Source: Sphingobacterium puteale (lineage in GTDB: Bacteria; Bacteroidota; Bacteroidia; Sphingobacteriales; Sphingobacteriaceae). Taken from it: DNA of 64,000 nucleotides. Shown in pieces: positions 51,937-59,899 of the stretch (position 1 is its first letter; the number at the start of each line of letters is the position of its first letter). A program made the translations under genes and the position numbers. The notes beneath the pieces were generated by a model that made no database searches, was not told the DNA's origin, and was given only the letters and a program-made list of their open reading frames with translations. The stretch is from assembly GCF_003627955.1 (NCBI RefSeq), contig NZ_RBWS01000010.1:186001-250000 (forward strand), given 5' to 3'.

Positions 51937-51941
51937 CATCA

Positions 51942-51971
51942 CAAAAGTATGAATTTAAAAGTTCAATACAA
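51942..51971 (-). promoter_or_regulatory. promoter of the candidate antisense sRNA
   Basis: On the minus strand, TTG-N19-TACTTTTG; the second element is a perfect TAnnTTTG. It overlaps the susC start codon on the other strand (ATG at 51949), so it is constrained by coding sequence on one side only. Confidence 0.5.
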
Positions 51972-54900
51972 GCATTTGTATTGTTTATTACATCGCCTAT
52001 TGGGAACTGTAATATGTACTCGCAAGCATCTAATCATAATGAAGCTAACATTTGTAATTACATTTTTATTTTCGATTTCGGCATTTGCGGAGGGCTATGG
52101 CCAACGTATCAATCTCGAGCTGAAAAATGCAGCTGTAGAATCTGTGCTGAAAGAGATCAAGAAACAATCGGGGTACGACATGTTCTATAATATAGATCTG
52201 ATCAGCCCGTTAAAAAAGACAAATTTTCGAGTTAAGAACGCCACACTTGATGAGGCGTTGAAGGAAGTTACAGCTAATTCAGGACTAGCGTATGCGATAG
52301 AGGAAAGAATGATTATTATCTCCAAAAGAAGGGAGAGCCGGGCCGATCAGAATTTGATTAAAGGTGCTGTTTCGGGAGAAGGGGATAAAAAACTACAGGG
52401 GGTGTCTGTCGTGGAAAAAGGGACAAGCAACGGAACGACAACAGACATTGATGGAAATTATAGTCTCAAAGTATCGAACCCCAAGGGAATTCTTGTTTTC
52501 TCTATCGTTGGTTATGCAAAAAAAGAAATTCCGATTGATGGGCTTCAAGAGATAGATGTACAATTAACGGAGGATAAAAGCGAATTGGATGAGGTGGTTG
52601 TAGTCGCTTACGGCCATCAGAAAAAAGAGAGTATGGTCAGTTCCATTACAACAATCAATCCGAAAGAATTGAAAGGACCGACCAGCAATCTGACAACGAT
52701 GCTTGCGGGAAGGCTATCTGGGGTTGTTGCCTTTCAACGGAGTGGTGAGCCCGGCGCGGATAATGCACAGTTTTTTATCCGCGGGATTACAACATTTGGA
52801 AGTGGGAAGGTAGATCCACTGATTTTGATTGATGGTATGGAATCTTCTTCCAATGCATTAGCCAGATTGCAACCCGATGATATCTCCGGATTCTCGGTCT
52901 TAAAAGATGCAGCGGCATCATCGCTTTATGGAGCCAGAGGGGCTAATGGCGTGGTGTTGGTGACGACGAAATCTGGAATTTCAGGCAAAACAAAATTCAA
53001 TGTGCGGGTTGAGAATTCGCTTTCTTCCAATACGCAAAATTTCAAACTGGCGGACAATATCACCTATATGAAGCTGGCGAATGAAGCTGTGCTAACCAGA
53101 GATCGCTTGGGAGAACTGCCATACAGCCAAAACAAGATTGATCGGACGATTGCCGGAGATAATCCCTTACTGTATCCAAATAATGATTGGATCGGCTTGC
53201 TGATCAAAGATTATACACTCAATCAGCGATTTAATATGAATATGAGTGGTGGCGGGAAAAACGCACAGTTTTATATTGCGGGTACCTATAACGTAGATAA
53301 TGGTGTGTTGAAGTCTGACAATGGAAATAAATTCGATAACAACATTAACTTGAAAAGTTATCAAATCCGTTCAAATGTTAATGTTAAACTAACACCTACA
53401 ACGGAGGGAATTGTACGGACTTCGGGCAGTTTCGATGATTATCAAGGACCAATTGGTGGAGGGGGTAATATCTTTCAGGGCGCAATAGCTGCAAATCCTG
53501 TTAAATTTCCAGCTGTTTTTCCAGCATCTGATATGGGCTATGCGAAACATCCTTTATTTGGCAATGCTAAAATTAGTGAAAGGGGAGAAGCTTTGTATTT
53601 TAATCCGTATGCAGAAATGGTTTCGGGATTTCAGCAGTACAACACTTCAACATTGAATGTGCAGCTTGAAGTTAAGCAGGATTTCAAATTCCTTACAGAA
53701 GGCCTGAATGCGAGACTCATGGCTTATACACAACGCTATTCTTATTTTGATTTGAACAGAAGGTACAATCCTTTCTATTATAGGGCAAATGCGCTAGATG
53801 CCAAAGGTGATAAATACTCATTGGAATTGCTCAATGAGAAAAATGCAACAGAGTATCTGGATTATAATAAAGGAGAAAAAGTTTCAAACACAGTATCTTA
53901 TCTGGAGGCTGCGGTTAATTATAATCGTGTTTTTTCAGAAAAGCATAGTGTCGGTGCTTTATTAGTGACCCAGTTGCGGAGTTTTCTTACCGGCAATGCC
54001 GCTGATCTTCAGGCTTCACTTCCTTTTCGCAATCAAGGGCTGTCGGGGAGATTTACATATGGCTATGATAACAGGTATTTACTTGAAGCAAATTTTGGAC
54101 TAAATGGTTCTGAACGTTTTGCGAAAAATCATCGTTATGGCTTCTTTCCTTCAATCGGGGTAGCCTGGAATGCATCAAATGAAGAGTTTTTTAGATCATT
54201 AAGACAGACGATAACGAAACTAAAATTTAGAGCAACTTATGGTTTGATCGGTAACGATCAGATCGGCAATACAGATGACCGCTTCTTTTATCTGTCTAAA
54301 GTGAATCTGAGGGATGGAGCACATGGATCAGCTTTTGGTACAAACTATACCTATAGCAAAGATGGTGTTTCGATTTCGAGATATGCCAATGAGACGATTA
54401 CCTGGGAACAGGCAACAACAGTCAATCTAGGGATGGATCTTAGCCTTTTTAACAGTGTCAATATTATTTTGGATGCTTACAAAACACGCAGAAATAATAT
54501 TCTGATGAATCGGGCTTATGTTCCTACGACAATGGGCTTATCTGCAGGCATACAAGCTAATGTGGGTGAAGCAGAAGGAAAGGGTATTGATCTTTCGGTG
54601 GATTACAATAAGACTTTTGGCGACATGTGGGTACAGGCAAGGGGAACATTTACCTATGCCACAAGCAAATTGCTTGTCAATGAGGAACCCAATTACCCGT
54701 CCAGTTTAGCTTATCTGTCTAAAGTCGGTCATCCGCTTAGTCAATATTATGGTCTGATTGCAGAACGACTTTTTGTCGATAATGAAGAGGTGAAAAATTC
54801 TCCTGTTCAGACTTTCGGTGAGGTGATGGGCGGAGATATCAAATACAGGGATATTAACGGAGATGGTATGATCTCTTCCTTGGACTATGTGCCATTGGGC

Positions 54901-55401
54901 TTGCCGACAGTACCTGAAATTATTTATGGTGTTGGATTGTCGGTAGGTTATAAGAACTTTGATCTTAGTGGATTCTTTCAGGGGTCCGGCCGGTCTTCTT
55001 TCTGGATTGATCCCGATAAAACCAGTCCTTTTGTTATGAATGGCCCTTATCAACATGGGTTGTTACAAGCCATTGCCGATGATCACTGGTCCGAAGAGAA
55101 TGGCAATATTTATGCGTTTTGGCCTCGTTTAAGTCCGAACCTAAACCAAAATAATCTTAAACCTTCCAGTTGGTGGATGCGTAATGGCTCTTTTTTACGG
55201 TTAAAAACAGTCGAATTGGGCTATAACCTATCGAGCAAAATGCTCGATAAAATGGGAGTAGGACCAATCAGATTTTATTTAAATGCCAGTAACCTGTTTG
55301 TCAAAAGTAGCTTTGATCTTTGGGATCCGGAGATGGGTGGTAATGGCCTGAGATATCCGCTTCAAAAAGTATACAATTTCGGATTAAATGTCCAATTCTA
55401 A
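51949..55401 (+). CDS. SusC-family TonB-dependent transporter with STN signalling domain (locus 2)
   Basis: 1150 residues. A 30-residue basic extension precedes the signal peptide (M31 'MKLTFVITFLFSISAFAEGY'), common for this subfamily. Then come an STN domain (about 53-125; 'AAVESVLKEIKKQSGYDMFY', 'TLDEALKEVTANSGLAYAIE'), a CarboxypepD_reg domain ('KLQGVSVVEKGTSNGTTTDI'), a TonB-box-like 'DEVVVVAYGHQKKESM', the plug ('MLAGRLSGVVAFQRSGEPGA', 'AAASSLYGARGANGVVLVTT') and the barrel. STN contacts FecR and makes transport-coupled signalling possible. Its 3' end overlaps the reading frame of the susD gene start region (stop at 55401, susD ATG at 55421). Confidence 0.95.
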   Translation: MNLKVQYKHLYCLLHRLLGTVICTRKHLIIMKLTFVITFLFSISAFAEGYGQRINLELKNAAVESVLKEIKKQSGYDMFYNIDLISPLKKTNFRVKNATLDEALKEVTANSGLAYAIEERMIIISKRRESRADQNLIKGAVSGEGDKKLQGVSVVEKGTSNGTTTDIDGNYSLKVSNPKGILVFSIVGYAKKEIPIDGLQEIDVQLTEDKSELDEVVVVAYGHQKKESMVSSITTINPKELKGPTSNLTTMLAGRLSGVVAFQRSGEPGADNAQFFIRGITTFGSGKVDPLILIDGMESSSNALARLQPDDISGFSVLKDAAASSLYGARGANGVVLVTTKSGISGKTKFNVRVENSLSSNTQNFKLADNITYMKLANEAVLTRDRLGELPYSQNKIDRTIAGDNPLLYPNNDWIGLLIKDYTLNQRFNMNMSGGGKNAQFYIAGTYNVDNGVLKSDNGNKFDNNINLKSYQIRSNVNVKLTPTTEGIVRTSGSFDDYQGPIGGGGNIFQGAIAANPVKFPAVFPASDMGYAKHPLFGNAKISERGEALYFNPYAEMVSGFQQYNTSTLNVQLEVKQDFKFLTEGLNARLMAYTQRYSYFDLNRRYNPFYYRANALDAKGDKYSLELLNEKNATEYLDYNKGEKVSNTVSYLEAAVNYNRVFSEKHSVGALLVTQLRSFLTGNAADLQASLPFRNQGLSGRFTYGYDNRYLLEANFGLNGSERFAKNHRYGFFPSIGVAWNASNEEFFRSLRQTITKLKFRATYGLIGNDQIGNTDDRFFYLSKVNLRDGAHGSAFGTNYTYSKDGVSISRYANETITWEQATTVNLGMDLSLFNSVNIILDAYKTRRNNILMNRAYVPTTMGLSAGIQANVGEAEGKGIDLSVDYNKTFGDMWVQARGTFTYATSKLLVNEEPNYPSSLAYLSKVGHPLSQYYGLIAERLFVDNEEVKNSPVQTFGEVMGGDIKYRDINGDGMISSLDYVPLGLPTVPEIIYGVGLSVGYKNFDLSGFFQGSGRSSFWIDPDKTSPFVMNGPYQHGLLQAIADDHWSEENGNIYAFWPRLSPNLNQNNLKPSSWWMRNGSFLRLKTVELGYNLSSKMLDKMGVGPIRFYLNASNLFVKSSFDLWDPEMGGNGLRYPLQKVYNFGLNVQF

Positions 55402-55420
55402 TACAAAAGAGAAATTCAAT

Positions 55421-57334
55421 ATGAAAAGATATACGATTCGTTTGACCCTTTCGGCAGCCTTGCTGCTATTTATGATGAATTCCTGTAAGAAAAACTTTCT
55501 TGATGTGGTTCCGGACAATGTCTCGACCATTGACCACGCTTTTTCCAACCGGAATGAAGCCGAGAAGTTTTTGTTTACCTGTTATGACGGTTTGCCGCGG
55601 GAGGGCCATCCGGAAATGAATGCAGGGCTGAATACCGGAGACGAGCTATGGATTTATTGGCCAATGCCAACGGGCGAGGATTATTCAAGTTTATCCCCTT
55701 ATAATATTGCCAGAGGCCTTCAGAATAAGGATGAACCTGAATTGAACTATTGGGACGGTTATGATGGTAAGTCGATGTGGAATGGTATTCGGAACTGTAA
55801 TATATTTCTTGAAAATATCGATCGGGTCAAAGATGTTGAACCCTATATGAGAGATCGCTGGATTGCCGAAGCTAAATTTTTGAAAGCTTATTTTCACTGG
55901 TACCTCTTTAGAATGTATGGTCCTATCCCCATCGTCGATAAGAACTTACCTATTTATGCTAGCGCAGAGGAGGTAAAAGTAAGCAGGCAGTCAGCTGATT
56001 CCGTAGTTAATTATATCGTCAATCTATTAGATGAGGCGGCGGCCGGGGAAGGTAGTGTGGGCCTACCAGATAAGATTATAAATCAAAGTACTGAATTGGG
56101 GAGAATCACGAAACCTATCGCACTTGCAATAAAAGCAAGATTGCTTGTCACGGCAGCAAGTCCCTTGTTTAACGGAAACCCGGATTTTGCCAATATCAAG
56201 AATCCGGATGGGAGAGCATTGTTTAACGCAACCTATGATCAAAAAAAATGGGAAAGGGCAGCAGAGGCATGTAAATTAGCGATTACGGCAGCAAAAAATG
56301 CGGATATTGATTTGTATCGTTTTATTTCGCCCACAAAGCCGGTTGATGATTTCACAAAAACGGAAATGAGCATCCGAAATGCTGTATGTGAGAAGTGGAA
56401 CTCGGAGTTGATCTGGGGCACAACGACCAAACCCAATGATACCTGGACGCTGCAACTCTATGCTAGTCCGCAGTTAGATCCAAATGTTCCTAATTCCGGT
56501 TTAAAAGGACAACTTGCACCTACCATGAAAATGGCCGAATTGTTTTATACAGAAAATGGTGTCCCCATTTCTGAGGATAAAACATGGGACTACGCCAATA
56601 GGTTCCAGTTACGGACTGCGACAGCTGCCGATCTTGGGATACAGGATGGCTATCAGTCAGTCGGCTTGCATTTTAACCGAGAACCACGCTTCTATGCGGA
56701 TATGGCATTTGATGGCTCTAAATGGTATATGGAAAATGGAAATTTTAACATTCAAGCCAAATCAGGCCAACATTCTGGCAAAAAGCAAAGCCGCATTTAT
56801 TCGGTAACAGGTTATTATACCAAGAAATTGGTCAATTGGAAAATGGTCGCAAGCGCAACCAATATTACGGTAGAGCGTTATCCATGGCCTGTGGTACGCT
56901 TAGGTGATCTTTATTTACTTTATGCTGAAGCATTGAATGAGACCGATAATAAGACGCTAGCATTAGAATATGTCAATATGATAAGAGATCGTGCAGGACT
57001 TAAATCGGTAGAATCTTCATGGACAAACTTCTCAAAAAATCCGAATAAATATACTGATAAGGATGGTTTGAGGGAAATTATCCAACAGGAACGTTTGATT
57101 GAAATGGCTTTTGAGGGTAGTCGCTTTTGGGATCTGAGACGTTGGAAAAGAGCTGGTGAATTTTTGAATCAACCTATTTATGGTTGGGATGTTATCCAAA
57201 CTAGCTACTCGGATTATAACCGTAGGGTATTGTTGTTCAATCAGAGCTTTAATAGCCCCAGAGATTATTTTTGGCCAATAAAAGACTACAGTATTTTGGT
57301 GAATCCGAATCTGGTTCAAAATGGTGGGTGGTAA
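55421..57334 (+). CDS. SusD/RagB-family surface lipoprotein (locus 2)
   Basis: 637 residues. Lipobox with 'LLLFMMNSCKKNFLD', then SusD helices ('RDRWIAEAKFLKAYFHWYLF', 'RMYGPIPIVDKNLPIY') and C-terminal signature 'RLGDLYLLYAEALNETDNKT', 'YVNMIRDRAGL', 'ERLIEMAFEGSRFWDLRRWK'. At 637 residues it belongs to the longer SusD subgroup and has an insertion of about 100 residues in the middle. The frame begins at 55388 inside susC, but the ATG at 55421 precedes the lipoprotein signal. Confidence 0.94.
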   Translation: MKRYTIRLTLSAALLLFMMNSCKKNFLDVVPDNVSTIDHAFSNRNEAEKFLFTCYDGLPREGHPEMNAGLNTGDELWIYWPMPTGEDYSSLSPYNIARGLQNKDEPELNYWDGYDGKSMWNGIRNCNIFLENIDRVKDVEPYMRDRWIAEAKFLKAYFHWYLFRMYGPIPIVDKNLPIYASAEEVKVSRQSADSVVNYIVNLLDEAAAGEGSVGLPDKIINQSTELGRITKPIALAIKARLLVTAASPLFNGNPDFANIKNPDGRALFNATYDQKKWERAAEACKLAITAAKNADIDLYRFISPTKPVDDFTKTEMSIRNAVCEKWNSELIWGTTTKPNDTWTLQLYASPQLDPNVPNSGLKGQLAPTMKMAELFYTENGVPISEDKTWDYANRFQLRTATAADLGIQDGYQSVGLHFNREPRFYADMAFDGSKWYMENGNFNIQAKSGQHSGKKQSRIYSVTGYYTKKLVNWKMVASATNITVERYPWPVVRLGDLYLLYAEALNETDNKTLALEYVNMIRDRAGLKSVESSWTNFSKNPNKYTDKDGLREIIQQERLIEMAFEGSRFWDLRRWKRAGEFLNQPIYGWDVIQTSYSDYNRRVLLFNQSFNSPRDYFWPIKDYSILVNPNLVQNGGW

Positions 57335-57386
57335 TAATAGCCAAGGAAAATTTAATATGAATGACTAACTATTGAGAAAAGAAAAA

Positions 57387-58568
57387 ATGAAACGAATAAT
57401 ATCTGTGTTATTTGCGGGACTATTGATCGTTGGGACGATTGGATCCTGTCAGAAAACCGAGGTGGGTACAATGGATAAAAGTGATAAGCAGGCTCCGGGA
57501 CCTGTGAGTAATGCCGAGGTTGAAAATTTAAATGGGGCTGCTAAAATAACCTATAGTCTGCCAAAGGATCATGATTTACTGTATGTAAGAGCCGAGTATA
57601 CCACAAAAGACGGTATCGTGCGGACGACAAAAGTGAGCCGGTATCTTGACAGTGTTGTCTTGGAAGGATTTGCTGATACGGATGTTTACGAAGCAAGATT
57701 ATACGCGGTCGACAAAAGTGAAAATGTATCGGAGCCATTGGTCGTAAAAGTACAGCCCAAAACACCACCATTTGATCTTGTCAAGGAAAAGCTAGTCGCG
57801 AGCGAGGCATTTGGCGGAATAGATGTTACTTATAGGAACGATATTGGCTCAGATGTCGCTATTGTGATCTTAACCAATGATAAACTGGGCAATTTTGTTC
57901 CTGTAAAAACGCTTAGTACAAAAGCGAAAACAGGACGCTTTGGCGCCAGAGAGCTGCCATCTGTGGAAACCCGATTCGGACTGATGGTACGGGATCGCTG
58001 GGGGAACCTATCGGACACGACTTACGTGACATTAACTCCCATCTTTGAGGCGAGACTGGATCGGACAAAGATGAAAGGACTAAATATTAATGGCACGGAT
58101 GCAAAAAATTATCCTGGAAATGAAGTCGAATATCTTTTTGATGGTGATGTCAGCAATACGACAGCATATCATACAACAGATCCTGTAAAGATGCCGCAGT
58201 GGTTTACCTTTGATATCGGGAAGACCGTAAAACTAAGCCGTTTAGTCTGGTTTATGAGACAGGGATGGTACTATAATCTGCACAATCCGAGAAAAGTAGA
58301 AATATGGGGTTCTAATGATCCGAGTCCGGACGGCAGTTTCACCAATTGGATATTGCTTGCCGAACACGAACAGATTAAACCTTCTGGTTTACCTGTCGGA
58401 CAGAATTCTAACGCTGATAATGAAGCAGCCTTGGAAGGAGAAACCATTAATATCCCTATAGAAGCACCTGCTGTAAGGTATATCCGGTTTAAGACCTTAC
58501 AAAACTGGACCAATGGGGTTTATGTAAATTTCACGGAACTGACTCTGTGGGGGAATCCTAATCCGTAG
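57387..58568 (+). CDS. DUF4959/DUF5000-type surface lipoprotein, probable glycan-binding protein 1
   Basis: 393 residues. Lipobox 'TIGSCQKTEV', then a Fn3-like domain of the DUF4959 type ('QAPGPVSNAEVENLNGAAKI', 'YSLPKDHDLLYVRAEYTTKD'), a second beta domain (about 130-220), and a C-terminal F5/8-type-C-like DUF5000 domain ('EVEYLFDGDVSNTTAYHTTD', 'PQWFTFDIGKTVKLSRLVWF'). It shares the ending motif 'KPSGLPVGQ' and 'ARYIRxK' style block with the next protein. Proteins like it are encoded after SusD in many PULs and are thought to bind the target glycan at the surface. The frame begins with TTG at 57372; the ATG at 57387 is preferred. Confidence 0.88.
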   Translation: MKRIISVLFAGLLIVGTIGSCQKTEVGTMDKSDKQAPGPVSNAEVENLNGAAKITYSLPKDHDLLYVRAEYTTKDGIVRTTKVSRYLDSVVLEGFADTDVYEARLYAVDKSENVSEPLVVKVQPKTPPFDLVKEKLVASEAFGGIDVTYRNDIGSDVAIVILTNDKLGNFVPVKTLSTKAKTGRFGARELPSVETRFGLMVRDRWGNLSDTTYVTLTPIFEARLDRTKMKGLNINGTDAKNYPGNEVEYLFDGDVSNTTAYHTTDPVKMPQWFTFDIGKTVKLSRLVWFMRQGWYYNLHNPRKVEIWGSNDPSPDGSFTNWILLAEHEQIKPSGLPVGQNSNADNEAALEGETINIPIEAPAVRYIRFKTLQNWTNGVYVNFTELTLWGNPNP

Positions 58569-58592
58569 TAATCATACTTTAAAAGAGAAAAT

Positions 58593-59804
58593 ATGAAAAT
58601 AATAAAATATCTAACCTGCTTTTTTTTCTTTATCGTTGCTGGGACTGCTATAATTTCCTGTACAAAAGAAGACGATTATAAAGAGATTACAAAAGATGGC
58701 GAAATTTACTATCCGGGAAGAGCCGATAGTGTCGCCGCCAATGGAGGAAGGAACAGGATTCAATTGCGGATTATTCTGGGCAATGACCCGCTGGTCACTA
58801 AAGTCAAGGTGTTCTGGAAAAATAATACGGATTCCGTAGAAGCAAATGTTGTAAAGACAACTGGTAAGGATGTGGTTGATTTTATGTTCAATAACCTTAC
58901 CCAAGGGGCTTATTCTTTTGAGGTATATACATATACTGCCAATAACGCAAGATCAATTGTTAAAAAAGTAACGGGTACGGCATATGGTGATAATTATCAA
59001 CGGGCATTGTCCAACCGTACGGTTAAATCAATTGGTTTCTCTCCAGATGGAAACAAGCTTATTATTAATTGGAATGCGGCATTAGATGGCGAAAAATCTA
59101 TTGAACTAAAGTATACAGACGAAGCGGGTTTGGCACAGACAGCGATTGTTCCAGGAGGAAGTGCAACCACAGAGTTGCCAAGTTATAAGAATGATACTAA
59201 ACTTGTCTACAGATCTATATTTTTACCCGAGCCTAAAGCAATAGACGAGTTCACTGTCGATCAGGTCGAGATCGGGATTCCAGCATTTGAGCGCGAAGTG
59301 GATAAGGCAAACTTTAAGGTCTATTCGCTTCCTACAGATGTTCGGGATAATTGGGGTTGGCTAATGGAATATCTTTGGAATAAAGATTATGACGGTAAAG
59401 GCTTTGCTTCCACGGATGGATCTTCACAATGGTTTACTTTTGATATGGGGGAATCTGTTTCTATTAGCAGATTTAAAACCTGGCAGGCGGCAGATCGTAT
59501 CTTTAGGGCTGAGAATGTGAAGAAATTCGAAATATGGGGCAGCAATAGTCCTGCTTCAGACGGATCTTGGGAAAGCTGGACAAAACTCGCCGAATGTCAA
59601 TCCGTAAAACCTTCAGGATTGCCGGTCGGACAAACAACCGATGGAGATATCAACTACGCAAAAGCAGGTGAAGAATTTAAACTTCCTCCGGGAACGCCTA
59701 AAGCGAGGTATATCCGAATTAAAGTACTGGAAACTTGGGGCGGAGGTACATTTATCACAATGGGAGAACTGACTTTCTGGACAAGTGATCGGATCGTAAA
59801 ATAA
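58593..59804 (+). CDS. DUF4998/F5-8C-type surface lipoprotein, probable glycan-binding protein 2
   Basis: 403 residues. Lipobox 'GTAIISCTKEDDYKE', a DUF4998-like beta domain ('GRNRIQLRIILGNDPLVTKV', 'VDFMFNNLTQGAYSFEVYTY') with internal repetition, then an F5/8-type-C-like domain ('WLMEYLWNKDYDGKGFASTD', 'QWFTFDMGESVSISRFKTWQ', 'ENVKKFEIWGSNSPASDGSW'). The last 150 residues are paralogous to the preceding lipoprotein: both have 'EIWGSN', 'KPSGLPVGQ' and 'GELTFW/ELTLWG'. A tandem duplication of the binding module followed by change of the N-terminal half is likely. Confidence 0.85.
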   Translation: MKIIKYLTCFFFFIVAGTAIISCTKEDDYKEITKDGEIYYPGRADSVAANGGRNRIQLRIILGNDPLVTKVKVFWKNNTDSVEANVVKTTGKDVVDFMFNNLTQGAYSFEVYTYTANNARSIVKKVTGTAYGDNYQRALSNRTVKSIGFSPDGNKLIINWNAALDGEKSIELKYTDEAGLAQTAIVPGGSATTELPSYKNDTKLVYRSIFLPEPKAIDEFTVDQVEIGIPAFEREVDKANFKVYSLPTDVRDNWGWLMEYLWNKDYDGKGFASTDGSSQWFTFDMGESVSISRFKTWQAADRIFRAENVKKFEIWGSNSPASDGSWESWTKLAECQSVKPSGLPVGQTTDGDINYAKAGEEFKLPPGTPKARYIRIKVLETWGGGTFITMGELTFWTSDRIVK

Positions 59805-59899
59805 TAATCATTTTTTAGCATGCGCTAATACAAGAATATTCAGTGTAAAGCCATCAGATTTTACCCTGAAATTTATACCAAATTCAAACAGGTAATACA

